From the NCBI GenBank assembly GCA_945864305.1, contig CAMBAJ010000001.1, forward strand, positions 1 to 64,000: a stretch of DNA of 64,000 bases. The letters run 5' to 3'. The DNA comes from an uncultured Clostridia bacterium. GTDB taxonomy: Bacteria; Bacillota; Clostridia; Oscillospirales; Oscillospiraceae. A program made the position numbers and the translations under genes. Below the pieces are notes generated by a model, which worked only from the letters and a program-made list of their open reading frames with translations, did not search any database and had not been told where the DNA came from. Of this stretch, positions 48,062 through 58,426 are shown piece by piece. How positions within the stretch are numbered: position 1 is the stretch's first letter; each line of letters begins with the position of its first letter.

Positions 48062-49012
48062 ATGAAACGAATTGCTTGCCTGCTGCTGTGCGGCGTGCTT
48101 TTAACGATGCTTTCCGCCTGTGGCGGAAGTGAACCGTCTCCGGCTGAAACGGAGACGCCGGCGGAGTCCATTACCTTTACTGACGACTTGGGGCGTGAGG
48201 TCACGCTGGCGAAGCCCAGCCGCGTGGCGGCTTTGATCGGCAGCTTTGCCGATGTCTGGTGCCTGGCCGGCGGACAGGATACCCTGGTGGCCACGGCAAA
48301 CGACAGCTGGACCCAGTTTGACCTGGACTTACCGGAGACCGTGAAAAACCTGGGGACTACCACGGAGCCCAATGTGGAACTGCTGCTGGCGGCGGAGCCG
48401 GATTTTGTGATTGGCAGCACCAAGACGGAGGCTGACCTGGAACTGCAGGACCTGCTGGAGCAAAGTGGCATCCCCGTGGCATATTTCAACGTCAGTTCCT
48501 TTGGTGACTATTTGCGGATGCTGGAGATCTGCACCCAGCTCACCGGCTGCCCGGAAAACTATGAGGAGTACGGCACGAAGGTACAGGCGCAGATTGACCA
48601 GGCGAAGACCCGCCCTGACGGCAGCGAACCCAGTGTGCTGTATGTCCGGGCGACGGGCTCCAGCTGCAAGGTGAAAAACAGCAAGGACACCGTGCTGGGC
48701 GAAATGCTGGCGGACCTGGGCTGCGTCAACATAGCGGACAGCGAGAGCAGCCTGCTGGAGAGCCTTAGCCTGGAGACGATTTTGGCGGCCGACCCGGACT
48801 ATATCTTTGTAGTCATTCAGGGGACGGACACGACGAAGGCGGAACGCCTGCTGGAGACGACCCTGCTGTCCAATCCTGCTTGGAACGAGCTGACCGCCGT
48901 TCGGGAAGACCGGTACCACGTGATGGATCAGCGCCTGTATAACGTAAAGCCAAACGCGCGGTGGGGAGAGGCGTATGAAAAACTGGCGGACATCCTGTAT
49001 CCCGAACAATAA
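48062..49012 (+). CDS. ABC transporter substrate-binding lipoprotein (BtuF-like)
   Basis: Lipobox LTMLSACGG; ITFTDDLGREVTLAKPSRVAALIGSFADVWCLAGG. Confidence 0.9.
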   Translation: MKRIACLLLCGVLLTMLSACGGSEPSPAETETPAESITFTDDLGREVTLAKPSRVAALIGSFADVWCLAGGQDTLVATANDSWTQFDLDLPETVKNLGTTTEPNVELLLAAEPDFVIGSTKTEADLELQDLLEQSGIPVAYFNVSSFGDYLRMLEICTQLTGCPENYEEYGTKVQAQIDQAKTRPDGSEPSVLYVRATGSSCKVKNSKDTVLGEMLADLGCVNIADSESSLLESLSLETILAADPDYIFVVIQGTDTTKAERLLETTLLSNPAWNELTAVREDRYHVMDQRLYNVKPNARWGEAYEKLADILYPEQ

Positions 49013-49991
49013 ATACCTGCGGATATACGCGGCACTGGCGGCACTGGTGCTGGCGGTGTCGCTGCTGAACCTGTGCCTTGGGGCGGAAAAGATGCCCTTG
49101 GGGGAGGTGCTCCGGGCGCTGACAGGCGGGGGAAGTGGGACTACGGCGTTCCGCATCGTCCGGTATGTCCGCCTGCCCCGGCTGTGCGCGTGCCTGCTGG
49201 CAGGCGGCGCTCTGGCGGCCTCCGGCGCCATCATCCAGGGCGTTTTGTCCAACGCCTTGGCGGCGCCCAGCACCATCGGTGTCAACGCGGGCGCTGGACT
49301 GGCGGTAGCGCTGTGCTGCGCCATAGCCCCCACCGCAGTGAAGGTGGTTCCGCTGGCAGCTATGGCGGGAGCATTCCTGGGGGTGATGACGGTGTTGATG
49401 ATCGCCCGGCGGACAGGCGCCTCCAAGATCACCCTGGTGCTGGCCGGTGTGGCGGTGTCCAGCATTTTCAGTGCCGGCATCGACGCGGTGGTCACCTTTG
49501 TGCCGGAGGCCCTGAACGGCTATTCAGACTTCCGCATCGGCGGTTTTTCCGGTGTTTCCATGGCCCGGATTCTACCGGCCCTCTGGCCTGCGATCCTCAG
49601 CTTTGTGGCCAGCCTCAGTCTGCATAACGAAATGGATGTGCTTCTCCTGGGAAAGGAGCAGGCCCAGAGCCTGGGCCTGCCGGCGGAGCGTCTGCGGGTG
49701 ACTCTGTTGGGCCTGGCGGCGGTGCTTGCCGGAGCGGCGGTCAGCGTATGCGGCCTTGTAGGGTTTGTGGGCCTGATTGTGCCTCATATCATGCGCACTC
49801 TGGTGGGCGAGGAAAGCGGCCCGTTGCTGGTCTCCTCCGCTCTGGGAGGTGCCGCGCTGCTGGGCGGATGCGATTTGCTGGGCCGAATGCTCTTTGCGCC
49901 CTATGAGATTCCGGTGGGCATCGTCATGTCCCTGGCGGGCGGTCCCTTCTTCATCTGGTTGCTGCAAAGGAGGGGACGGCTTCATGATTGA
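48975..49991 (+). CDS. FecCD/BtuC-family ABC permease
   Basis: RLPRLCACLLAGGALAASGAIIQGVLSNALAAPSTIGVNAGA; GLVGFVGLIVPHIMR. Confidence 0.93.
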   Translation: MKNWRTSCIPNNKYLRIYAALAALVLAVSLLNLCLGAEKMPLGEVLRALTGGGSGTTAFRIVRYVRLPRLCACLLAGGALAASGAIIQGVLSNALAAPSTIGVNAGAGLAVALCCAIAPTAVKVVPLAAMAGAFLGVMTVLMIARRTGASKITLVLAGVAVSSIFSAGIDAVVTFVPEALNGYSDFRIGGFSGVSMARILPALWPAILSFVASLSLHNEMDVLLLGKEQAQSLGLPAERLRVTLLGLAAVLAGAAVSVCGLVGFVGLIVPHIMRTLVGEESGPLLVSSALGGAALLGGCDLLGRMLFAPYEIPVGIVMSLAGGPFFIWLLQRRGRLHD

Positions 49992-50766
49992 GCTGAAAGA
50001 GCTGACCGTGGGCTACGGCGAAAAGCCGGTGCTCCGGGAGGTTTCCATGGTCTTCCCGCCGGGACAGGTGACGGTGCTGCTGGGGCCCAACGGCTGCGGC
50101 AAGAGCACCCTGATGAAAACGGCTCTGGGCCTCCTGCCCCGGCAAGGCGGAGAAATTCTTTACGACGGCGTGGGCCTGGAGCACCTGACGACTCGCCAGG
50201 TGGCCCGTAAAGCGGCCTATCTGGCCCAGTCCCGGGAGATTCCCAGCATCACCGCCCGGCGAATGGTGCTGCACGGACGCTTTCCGTACCTGGGATACCC
50301 TCGCCGCTACCGGGCGGAGGACTATGAGACCGCGCAAAAAGCCCTGGAATGGGCAGGCGCGGGCGACCTGGCCGATTGCCCCATGCAGGAGCTCAGCGGA
50401 GGCCAGCGGCAAAAGGTGTATCTTGCCATGGCGCTGGCCCAGGACACGGAGACGGTCTTTATGGACGAGCCCACCACCTATCTGGATGTGCGGCACCAGC
50501 TGGAAGTCATGACGGTGTCCCGCCGGCTGGCGGACATGGGCAGGGCGGTGGTTCTGGTACTTCACGATCTGTCTATGGCCCTGCGGGAGGCGGACCGGCT
50601 GGCGATGCTGGCAGACGGTGCGCTGCGCCAAATCGGAACGCCGGAGGAGATTTTCGCCGGCGGCGAGCTGGACCGGGCCTTCGGCGTGACGGTGCGGCGG
50701 GTCTGGACGGAGAGCGGCTGGCTGTATTACTGCCAGGAAAAACAGGAACCGAAGGAGACGGAATGA
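49985..50766 (+). CDS. ABC transporter ATP-binding protein (BtuD/FecE-like)
   Basis: LLGPNGCGKSTLMK, ELSGGQRQKVYLAMALAQDTETVFMDEPTTYLD. Confidence 0.95.
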
Positions 50767-51392
50767 TGGCGTATTTTCCGTTTTTTGTGGATTTAAGCGG
50801 CAGAGAGGGATTAATCGTAGGCGGCGGCGCGGTGGCACTGCGGAAAGTGCAAAAGCTGCTGCCCTATGGTCCCCGGCTGACGGTAGTGGCTCCGGAAATC
50901 AGCCCGAAGTTTGAGGAGCTGGAACAGGTGGACCTCTGTCGGCGGCCTTTTGCGGCAGTGGACCTGGACGGCTGCGATTTTGCCGTGGCCGCCACGAATG
51001 ACCGGCAGTTGAACCACTATGTGGCAGAGCTGTGCGGCCAGCGGCGGATTCCGGTGAATGTGGCGGACAGCAAAGAGGACAGCGCCTTCCTCTTTCCCGC
51101 CCTGCTGCGGCGGGGAGAACTGTCCGTAGGCGTTTCCGCCAGCGGCGCGGCGCCTGCCGCGGCGGCCTGGGTGCGGGACCGGTTTGACCAGGTGCTGCCG
51201 GAGCGTCTGGAGGAGATTTTACAGTATTTGGAGGATATCCGGAAGCCGCTCCGGCAGGCTGTGCCGAACGGTGAGCCCCGGCGGCGGCTTCTTGCATCGC
51301 TGGCCGTGGACTGCTTGGAGGCCGGGAGACCTCTCACTGAGACGGAACTACGCCAAAAGCTTGCCGACGCGGAGAAGGGAGAACCAGTATGA
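50766..51392 (+). CDS. Precorrin-2 dehydrogenase/sirohydrochlorin ferrochelatase family
   Basis: YFPFFVDLSGREGLIVGGGAVALRKVQKLLPYGPRLTVVAPEI. Confidence 0.92.
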   Translation: MAYFPFFVDLSGREGLIVGGGAVALRKVQKLLPYGPRLTVVAPEISPKFEELEQVDLCRRPFAAVDLDGCDFAVAATNDRQLNHYVAELCGQRRIPVNVADSKEDSAFLFPALLRRGELSVGVSASGAAPAAAAWVRDRFDQVLPERLEEILQYLEDIRKPLRQAVPNGEPRRRLLASLAVDCLEAGRPLTETELRQKLADAEKGEPV

Positions 51393-52888
51393 CGGAAAAA
51401 ACAGGCTGTGTCTGGCTGATCGGTGCCGGCTGCGGCAGCGCGGATTTGATTACGGTGAGGGGTCTGGAATTGCTGCGGCAGTGTGACGTGGTGGTGTATG
51501 ACGACCTGATCGACAGTGCGCTTTTGTCCGAGGCACCCCGGGAAGCAAAGCGCATCTACATGGGGAAGCGGTGCGGAAAGCACTCGGCTCCGCAGGAGGA
51601 AATTTCTCATGTTCTGGTGGAAGAAGCGCGGGCGGGGCGCAAAGTAGCCCGCCTGAAGGGCGGCGACCCCTATGTGTTCGGCAGGGGCGGCGAGGAGGCC
51701 CAGGCCCTGCGGGCTGCGGGCATCCCCTATGAAGAGGTGCCGGGCATCTCCTCCGCCATTGCCATTCCCGCCGCCGCCGGTATCCCGGTGACCCACCGGG
51801 GCGTCAGCCGGAGCCTGCATATCATCACCGGCCACACCGCCGCAGACGGCTTGCCTGAGAACATCGAACATCTGGCGGCCCTGGAGGGAACATTGGTGTT
51901 CCTTATGGGCCTGAGCCATCTGGAGCAAATCGCCGGGAGCCTGCTGGAGGCGGGAAAGGCGCCGGACACCCCGGCGGCAGTGATCTCCGGCGGAAACGCG
52001 GCCCATCCCATGACCGTGCGGGCCACGCTGGGCACTATTGCCCAGCGGGCCCGGGAGGCGGATGTGCGCCCGCCTGCTGTCATCGTTGTGGGCGGTACGG
52101 CGGCGATGGACCTGTCCGGGACGGTGGAAAAGCCCCTGGCGGGCGTCCGCGCGGGTCTGACCGGAACGGACGAAATGGCCGCCCGGCTGCGCTCCGCCCT
52201 GGAGCCGCTGGGCGCAAGGACCTGGCACGTGGAACGGGCGGAGGTTCAGGAGCTTCCCGTGGAGATAGCCCCGGCGGAGCTGTTCCGGGACCGCCGCTGG
52301 CTGGTGTTTACCAGCGCCAACGGCGTGGAGACCTTTTTCCGCCGCCTGCGGCGGGAACGGGTGGACCTGCGGCGCTTGGCCGGATGCAGGTTCGCAGTGA
52401 TCGGCGCCTCTACCGGCGCGGCGCTGGAGCGGCATGGGATTTTGCCGGACCTGTGTCCGCCTGCCTATACCAGCGAATCCCTGGCCGCCGCTCTGGCGGA
52501 GCGGGTGGCTGCGGGGGAAGACGTGGTGCTGCTGCGTGCCCGGGAGGGGACACCCCAGCTGCCGGAGCTGCTTCGCCAACAAGGCATCCCGGTGCGGGAC
52601 GTGCCTATCTACACGGTGCGCACTGATATGGAGACGGCGGGCGAGGTTCTGGAGACGCTGGACTACCTGGCCTTTTCCAGCGCCGGGGGTGTGGAGCGGT
52701 ATTTCGCGGTTCACGGCGCCGTTCCGGAGAAGACCGTGTGCGTCTGCATCGGCGCCGTCACCGCCGGAGCCCTGAAAGCCCGGTATGAAAAGCCGTTCCT
52801 GACGGCGTCGTCCATCTCCGCCGAGGGCATCGCGAATACGATTCTGGAGCATTGGACCCTGCGTGGCGGGAAAACGCCCATGCCCTGA
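51389..52888 (+). CDS. cobA-hemD: Uroporphyrinogen-III C-methyltransferase / uroporphyrinogen-III synthase fusion
   Basis: VWLIGAGCGSADLITVRGLELLRQCDVVVYDDLID...RLKGGDPYVFGRGGEEAQAL plus C-terminal HemD domain. Confidence 0.94.
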   Translation: MTEKTGCVWLIGAGCGSADLITVRGLELLRQCDVVVYDDLIDSALLSEAPREAKRIYMGKRCGKHSAPQEEISHVLVEEARAGRKVARLKGGDPYVFGRGGEEAQALRAAGIPYEEVPGISSAIAIPAAAGIPVTHRGVSRSLHIITGHTAADGLPENIEHLAALEGTLVFLMGLSHLEQIAGSLLEAGKAPDTPAAVISGGNAAHPMTVRATLGTIAQRAREADVRPPAVIVVGGTAAMDLSGTVEKPLAGVRAGLTGTDEMAARLRSALEPLGARTWHVERAEVQELPVEIAPAELFRDRRWLVFTSANGVETFFRRLRRERVDLRRLAGCRFAVIGASTGAALERHGILPDLCPPAYTSESLAAALAERVAAGEDVVLLRAREGTPQLPELLRQQGIPVRDVPIYTVRTDMETAGEVLETLDYLAFSSAGGVERYFAVHGAVPEKTVCVCIGAVTAGALKARYEKPFLTASSISAEGIANTILEHWTLRGGKTPMP

Positions 52889-52950
52889 AACACGATCACG
52901 CCTTTTTTATAGGAAGAAGCAATAAAATTTATGAGAAATGAGGTCATCAC

Positions 52951-53697
52951 ATGAGCAAACAGGAAAAACAAGCTGTGGTTTTGTCCGCGGTGCTGAGCCT
53001 TGCCCTGTGCGGCGCAACCTCCGCTTCCGCCATGCACATTATGGAGGGCTATCTGCCGCCCTCCTTCTGCGTAATCTGGGGGGTGATCTGCCTGCCGTTT
53101 CTGGTGGCGGGCGTGTTCTCCATCCGCCGCATCGCGAAAGAGCAGCGGAAAGCCATGCTGCTTCTTGCGATGGCGGGCGCGTTTGTCTTTGTGATCTCCT
53201 CTCTGAAAATTCCCTCCGTCACCGGCAGCTGCAGCCATATGACCGGAACGGGCCTTGCGGCCATCCTCTTCGGCGTGCCGGCCACGGCGGTGCTGGGAAT
53301 CATCGTTCTGGTGTTCCAGGCAATCCTGTTGGCCCACGGTGGCCTGACTACCCTGGGTGCCAACACGTTCAGCATGGCGATCGCCGGCCCCCTGGTCAGC
53401 TGGGGCCTTTACCGCGCGGGAAGAAAGCTGAACCTGCCTAAGAAGCTGAACGTATTCCTGGCAGCTGCCATCGGCGACCTGTTCACCTACTGCGTCACCA
53501 GTTTGCAGCTTGCCATGGCATATCCCAGCGACAACGGCGGCGTGGCCGCCAGTGTGGTGGAGTTTCTGGGTGTGTTTGCGCCGACCCAGCTTCCCCTGGC
53601 TGTCATCGAGGGGCTTTTGACGATGCTGGTCATCATGGGCATGGAAGCCTATGCCATGCCGGAGCTGCGGGCCATTGGCTATATGAAGGAGGTTTAA
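52951..53697 (+). CDS. cbiM: Cobalt ECF transporter component CbiM
   Basis: SASAMHIMEGYLPPSFCVIWGVICLPF. Confidence 0.96.
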   Translation: MSKQEKQAVVLSAVLSLALCGATSASAMHIMEGYLPPSFCVIWGVICLPFLVAGVFSIRRIAKEQRKAMLLLAMAGAFVFVISSLKIPSVTGSCSHMTGTGLAAILFGVPATAVLGIIVLVFQAILLAHGGLTTLGANTFSMAIAGPLVSWGLYRAGRKLNLPKKLNVFLAAAIGDLFTYCVTSLQLAMAYPSDNGGVAASVVEFLGVFAPTQLPLAVIEGLLTMLVIMGMEAYAMPELRAIGYMKEV

Positions 53698-53698
53698 C

Positions 53699-54013
53699 AT
53701 GAGCAAGAATCAAAAAATTGCGGTAGCTTCCCTGCTTGCCGTGCTGTTGATTGCACTGGTTCCCCTCTTTGCCCTGAAGGGCGCCGAATTCGGCGGCAGC
53801 GATGACGCCGGGAGCCAGATGGTGGAGACCATCCGGGGCGAGAGCTACGAGCCCTGGTTTACTCCTGTGCTGGAGCAGCTGATCGGCGGCGAGCTGCCCG
53901 GCGAGGTAGAGAGTCTGTTTTTCTGTTTGCAGACGGGCCTGGGCGTGGGCGTGATTGCCTTCGGCTTCGGCTATCTGGTGGCCCGGAAGAAATATTCCGG
54001 GAAAGCGAAGTAA
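53699..54013 (+). CDS. cbiN: Cobalt transport protein CbiN
   Basis: Two-TM small protein with GAEFGGSDD.. between cbiM and cbiQ. Confidence 0.93.
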   Translation: MSKNQKIAVASLLAVLLIALVPLFALKGAEFGGSDDAGSQMVETIRGESYEPWFTPVLEQLIGGELPGEVESLFFCLQTGLGVGVIAFGFGYLVARKKYSGKAK

Positions 54014-54069
54014 GACGGGACCTGCCATAAACATTTGGCGGCAGGATTTGCGCGGAGGAGGAGAACCGT

Positions 54070-54975
54070 ATGATCGTTGCGGTTTTGGCGGGCTTTGTCA
54101 TGTTCAGCCTGTGTGTCGGAACGCTGCCAACGGCAGCCGCCGCGGCGCTCTGCGTCCTGGTGGGCGGCATACTGCTGGCGTTTGGACACCACAGCCACGG
54201 CGGTGTGCTGGTTATCGACGTCTATGCCCGGCGCTCCCGCTATTTTGCGTGGTCCCCGGCGCTAAAAACGGCGTGCTGCGTGCTATTGTTGCTCCTCTGC
54301 GTTGCCTCGGCATCCCCCTGGGTCCCCTTAGTCCTGGCGCTGATACTGGCGCTGCTGACAGTTTGCGGCGGCGGGATCCATCTCCATGATTACCTGGCTC
54401 TGCTCAGCCTGCCGGCGGCCTTTCTGCTGCTCTCCGGGCTGGCGCTGCTGTGGGACTACGCCCCGGCAGCGGACGGGGCCGTGGCCATTCCTTTCTGGAA
54501 CGGCTGGCTGGTGGTCACCGCGGCGGCCCAAGTCCGGGCACGGCTGGTGATGGCCCGGGCGCTGGGTGCGGTGAGCTGCCTGTATTTTCTGAGCCTGTCC
54601 ACCACCATGCCGGAGATCCTCTCCGTGCTGCGGCGGGCCCATGTCCCGTCTGTGATGACGGAGCTGGCGGTTCTGATCTACCGGTATCTCTTTGTGCTGC
54701 TGTCCGTGTATCAGTCTATGAAGGATGCGGCGGCCAGCCGCCTGGGATACAGCGGCTTTGCCCGGAGCATCCGGACCACCGGTTCGGTGTACGGCAATCT
54801 GCTGGCAACCAGCTTCCGGCGCTCCGGGGCCTGCTTTGACGCCATGGAGAGCCGCTGCTATGACGGAGAAATTCGCTTTTTGGAGCGGGAAAAGCCTGTG
54901 ACGCTGCCTGCGGCGCTGCTGTTCGGCGGCCTGCTGGCGGGCACGGTGGCCTGCATGATGATAGGAGGCGCCTGA
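54070..54975 (+). CDS. cbiQ: Cobalt ECF transporter T component CbiQ
   Basis: Multi-TM; RSIRTTGSVYGNLLATSFRRSGACFDAMESRCYDGEI. Confidence 0.92.
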   Translation: MIVAVLAGFVMFSLCVGTLPTAAAAALCVLVGGILLAFGHHSHGGVLVIDVYARRSRYFAWSPALKTACCVLLLLLCVASASPWVPLVLALILALLTVCGGGIHLHDYLALLSLPAAFLLLSGLALLWDYAPAADGAVAIPFWNGWLVVTAAAQVRARLVMARALGAVSCLYFLSLSTTMPEILSVLRRAHVPSVMTELAVLIYRYLFVLLSVYQSMKDAAASRLGYSGFARSIRTTGSVYGNLLATSFRRSGACFDAMESRCYDGEIRFLEREKPVTLPAALLFGGLLAGTVACMMIGGA

Positions 54976-55823
54976 TGGAGGAGCTTTTGCGGTTTGAACA
55001 CGTCTCTTTTGCCTATGAGGACGGCGCGGAGCAGCGGCTGGCGCTGAAGGACTGTTCCGTCTCCATCGGAGCCGGGGAGCGGGTGGCGGTGCTGGGCAGC
55101 AACGGCGCCGGGAAGTCCACCTTTTTCCTGCTGTCCAACGGCGTGCTGTGCCCGAAGGAGGGAACGGTATTTTTCCACGGGGAGCCGGTTGGGAGAAAGA
55201 AGCAGGAGCTGAACCGCCTGCGCCGGGGTGTCGGGCTGGTGTTTCAGGACCCGGACGTCCAGATACTGGGCGGCACCGTGGAGGAGGAGATCAGCTTCGG
55301 CCCCATGAATCTGGGCCTCTCCCGGGAGGAGGTGCGCCGCCGTGTGGACGGTGCGGTGGAGCGGATGCATCTGGAGGACCTGCGGCAGCGGGCGCCCCAG
55401 TATCTCTCCGGCGGTGAGAAAAAGCGGGTCTCCATCGCGGATGCCCTGGCGATGGAGCCGGAGCTGCTGCTGATGGACGAACCGGCGGCCAGCCTGGACC
55501 CGGAGAACTGCCGGATTCTGGAGGAAACGCTGGACATGCTGGGGGAGCAGGGGCTTGCCCTGGCGGTAGCCACCCATGATGTGGACTTTGCGTGGCGCTG
55601 GGCGCAGCGGATTTTGGTTTTTCAACACGGCTGTCTGGCGGCGGACCGGACGCCGGAGGAAATCTTTTCGGACACAGCTCTGCTGGATACCTGCCATCTG
55701 GCGCAGCCCATGCTGTTCCGGGCGGCTAGGGCAATGGGCATTCGGCCCCTGCCCCGCACCATGGAAGACTTTGAGCAGGCGGTTTCCGGAAGACACAGGG
55801 AACAGGGAGGAGAAAGAATATGA
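54975..55823 (+). CDS. cbiO: Cobalt ECF transporter ATPase CbiO
   Basis: VLGSNGAGKSTFF, YLSGGEKKRVSIADALAMEPELLLMDEPAASLDP. Confidence 0.94.
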   Translation: MEELLRFEHVSFAYEDGAEQRLALKDCSVSIGAGERVAVLGSNGAGKSTFFLLSNGVLCPKEGTVFFHGEPVGRKKQELNRLRRGVGLVFQDPDVQILGGTVEEEISFGPMNLGLSREEVRRRVDGAVERMHLEDLRQRAPQYLSGGEKKRVSIADALAMEPELLLMDEPAASLDPENCRILEETLDMLGEQGLALAVATHDVDFAWRWAQRILVFQHGCLAADRTPEEIFSDTALLDTCHLAQPMLFRAARAMGIRPLPRTMEDFEQAVSGRHREQGGERI

Positions 55824-56605
55824 AACAGGCTGTGGTCTGTGTCAGCTTTGGCACCAGCGTGCCCGCCGGCCGGGAGAATATCACGGCGGTGGAAAATGTG
55901 CTGCGGCATTCGGCACAGGACAGAATATTCATCAGCGCCTTTACCAGCGGCGTCATCCGGCGTATCCTGAAGGAGCGGGGCGAGACGGTGTACAGCGTGG
56001 CGGAGGCGCTGGAGGAGCTGTGGAAACAGGGCGTTACGGAAGTTCTGGTGCAGCCCACCCACATTTTGTGTGGACATGAGTATGACAAACTGAAGCGTGA
56101 GGCAGAGCCCTGGCGGGACAAGTTCGATGCCCTGCGCATCGGGCGGCCGCTTCTGACGGATACAGGCGACTTACAGACGCTTGCGGCGGTACTGTCCGCG
56201 GCTTACCCTCATCAAGCTGGCGAAACTCTGGTGCTGTTCGGCCACGGAACGGACCATGCGGCCAATCTGGTATACCCCGCTTTGCAGACGGCGTTTTACC
56301 TGGCGGGACGGCCGGATGTGCTGGTGGGGACCGTGGAGGGCTGGCCCGCCTTTGAGGACGTGCTGGCGCAGCTGAAAGCCCAGGATAGGAAAAGCGTACA
56401 TCTGGTGCCGCTGATGCTGGTGGCCGGAGACCATGCCTTGCATGACATGGCGGGCGACACCCCGGACAGTTGGAAATCCAGACTGGAGGCGGAGGGCTTC
56501 ACCGTCCGCAGTACCCTCCGGGGACTGGGCGTGATGCCGGCGGTCCAGGATATGTACCGGACCCATCTGGAGGAGGACCTGCGGGGAGACGGCCATGGCA
56601 CTTGA
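55820..56605 (+). CDS. cbiK: Sirohydrochlorin cobaltochelatase
   Basis: VSFGTSVPAGRENI..., VQPTHILCGHEYDKL, LFGHGTDHAANLVYPAL. Confidence 0.92.
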   Translation: MKQAVVCVSFGTSVPAGRENITAVENVLRHSAQDRIFISAFTSGVIRRILKERGETVYSVAEALEELWKQGVTEVLVQPTHILCGHEYDKLKREAEPWRDKFDALRIGRPLLTDTGDLQTLAAVLSAAYPHQAGETLVLFGHGTDHAANLVYPALQTAFYLAGRPDVLVGTVEGWPAFEDVLAQLKAQDRKSVHLVPLMLVAGDHALHDMAGDTPDSWKSRLEAEGFTVRSTLRGLGVMPAVQDMYRTHLEEDLRGDGHGT

Positions 56606-57731
56606 GTACTACATCCGAAGCGGGCAGAAAAAGCTGCGTTGCGGCTATACCACCGGCACCTGCGCGGCGCTGGCGTCGGCGGGCGCCGCCCGGCTGCTGC
56701 TGACCGGCACGCTGCCGGAAACGCTGCGGTTGGACACGCCGAAGGGCGTCACCGTGGAGGTGGAGCCGGCGGAATGGGCGGTGGAGGACGGCAAGGCCCG
56801 GTGCGCCGTGCAGAAGGACGGCGGCGACGACGCCGACATCACCACAGGCCATCTCATCGCGGCTGAGGTCACCCGGACCCCGGATGGCATTTCCATTGAC
56901 GGCGGCAAGGGCGTGGGCCGGGTGACGAAGCCGGGGCTGGATCAGCCCGTGGGCGCGGCGGCCATCAACCATGTGCCCCGCCAGATGATCACCGCCGCCG
57001 TGCAGGCGGTATGCGAAGATGTGGGATACGAGGGGGGACTCTCCGTCGTAATCTCCGTCCCGGATGGTGAGGAGCTGGCCCGACGGACCTTCAACCCGTC
57101 GTTGGGCATCGAGGGCGGCATTTCCATCCTCGGCACCTCGGGTATCGTGGAGCCCATGAGCATCCAGGCCATTGTGGATACCATCGGGGTGGAAATCCAC
57201 CAGGCGGCGGTGTCCGGCGCCCGGGACCTGCTGCTGACTCCGGGCAATTACGGCTTGGACTTTTTGAAAGAGACGGCGCTGCTGCCGGAGAAAATTCCCT
57301 GCGTCAAGTTCTCCAACTTCGTGGGGGAGGCGCTGGACATCGCGGTGTCGGAGGGTTTTCAGACCGCGCTGCTGGTAGGCCACATCGGCAAGCTGGTGAA
57401 GCTGGCGGGTGGCGTGATGAACACCCACTCCAAATGGGCGGACTGCCGCATGGAGCTGTTCTGCGCCCATGCCGCCGTCTGCGGCGGGACAACGGCTCTC
57501 TGCCGCGATTTGATGGAGGCGGCCACTACAGATGCCTGCATTGCCCTACTGGATGAGGCGGGCCTGCGGGAACGGGTGCTGGAGAGCCTGCTGGCGGCCA
57601 TTCAGAAGCATCTGAACCACCGGGCGGGGGACAACATGCAGGTGGGTGCGGTCATTTTTTCCAATGAATACGGTTTGCTGGGACAGACAGAAACCGCGAA
57701 AAAAATCATAGAACAGTGGAGAAGAATATGA
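56595..57731 (+). CDS. cbiD: Cobalt-precorrin-5B (C1)-methyltransferase
   Basis: LRCGYTTGTCAALASAGAARLL, GGISILGTSGIVEPMS. Confidence 0.95.
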   Translation: MALEYYIRSGQKKLRCGYTTGTCAALASAGAARLLLTGTLPETLRLDTPKGVTVEVEPAEWAVEDGKARCAVQKDGGDDADITTGHLIAAEVTRTPDGISIDGGKGVGRVTKPGLDQPVGAAAINHVPRQMITAAVQAVCEDVGYEGGLSVVISVPDGEELARRTFNPSLGIEGGISILGTSGIVEPMSIQAIVDTIGVEIHQAAVSGARDLLLTPGNYGLDFLKETALLPEKIPCVKFSNFVGEALDIAVSEGFQTALLVGHIGKLVKLAGGVMNTHSKWADCRMELFCAHAAVCGGTTALCRDLMEAATTDACIALLDEAGLRERVLESLLAAIQKHLNHRAGDNMQVGAVIFSNEYGLLGQTETAKKIIEQWRRI

Positions 57732-58420
57732 AAAAAGGTGTTTTTTATGGCGTAGGTGTCGGCCCGGGCGACCCGGAGCTGATGACGCTGAAAGCGGTGC
57801 GGGTGCTGGAGCGCTGCCCAGTCATTGCGGCGCCCAGGACGAAAAGCGGCGAGATGCTGGCACTGGATATTGCCTCCGCCGCCGTGGACCTGGGAGAGAA
57901 GGCCGTCGTGCCCCTGTATTTCAGCATGGAGCGGGAGAAAGCGGTGCAGCACGCGGCCCATCTGGCGGCAGCGGAAGCGGTGCGGGCCCATCTGGACGAG
58001 GGCCGGGATGTGGCGATGCTGAATCTGGGGGATGTGTCCATTTACGCCACCTATTCCTACCTGATGGAGATTTTAAAGGACCAGGGCTATGAGACGGTGA
58101 TGGTGCCCGGCGTTCCCAGCTTCTGCGCGGTGGCGGCCCGGCTGGGCGTCAGCCTGACGGAGATGAACGGCCCGCTGCATATCGCCCCCGGCAGCATGGC
58201 GCTGGACGAGGTGCTGGACCAGCCCGGAACGAAGGTGCTGATGAAGTCCGGCCGGCAGATGCCCGCCGTCCTGGACGCTCTGGCGGCCCGGGACGCGCTG
58301 GGAAAGAGCATGTTGGTCCAGAACTGCGGCCTGCCGGAGGAGACGGTGTACGCGGACCTCTCCCAGAGCCGGCCGGAGGGCAAGCGCGGATACTTTTCCA
58401 CAGTGATCGTAAAGGAGTGA
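57728..58420 (+). CDS. cbiL: Precorrin-2/cobalt-factor II C20-methyltransferase
   Basis: GVFYGVGVGPGDPELMTLKAVRVLERCPVIAAP. Confidence 0.94.
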   Translation: MKKGVFYGVGVGPGDPELMTLKAVRVLERCPVIAAPRTKSGEMLALDIASAAVDLGEKAVVPLYFSMEREKAVQHAAHLAAAEAVRAHLDEGRDVAMLNLGDVSIYATYSYLMEILKDQGYETVMVPGVPSFCAVAARLGVSLTEMNGPLHIAPGSMALDEVLDQPGTKVLMKSGRQMPAVLDALAARDALGKSMLVQNCGLPEETVYADLSQSRPEGKRGYFSTVIVKE

Positions 58421-58426
58421 GCCACG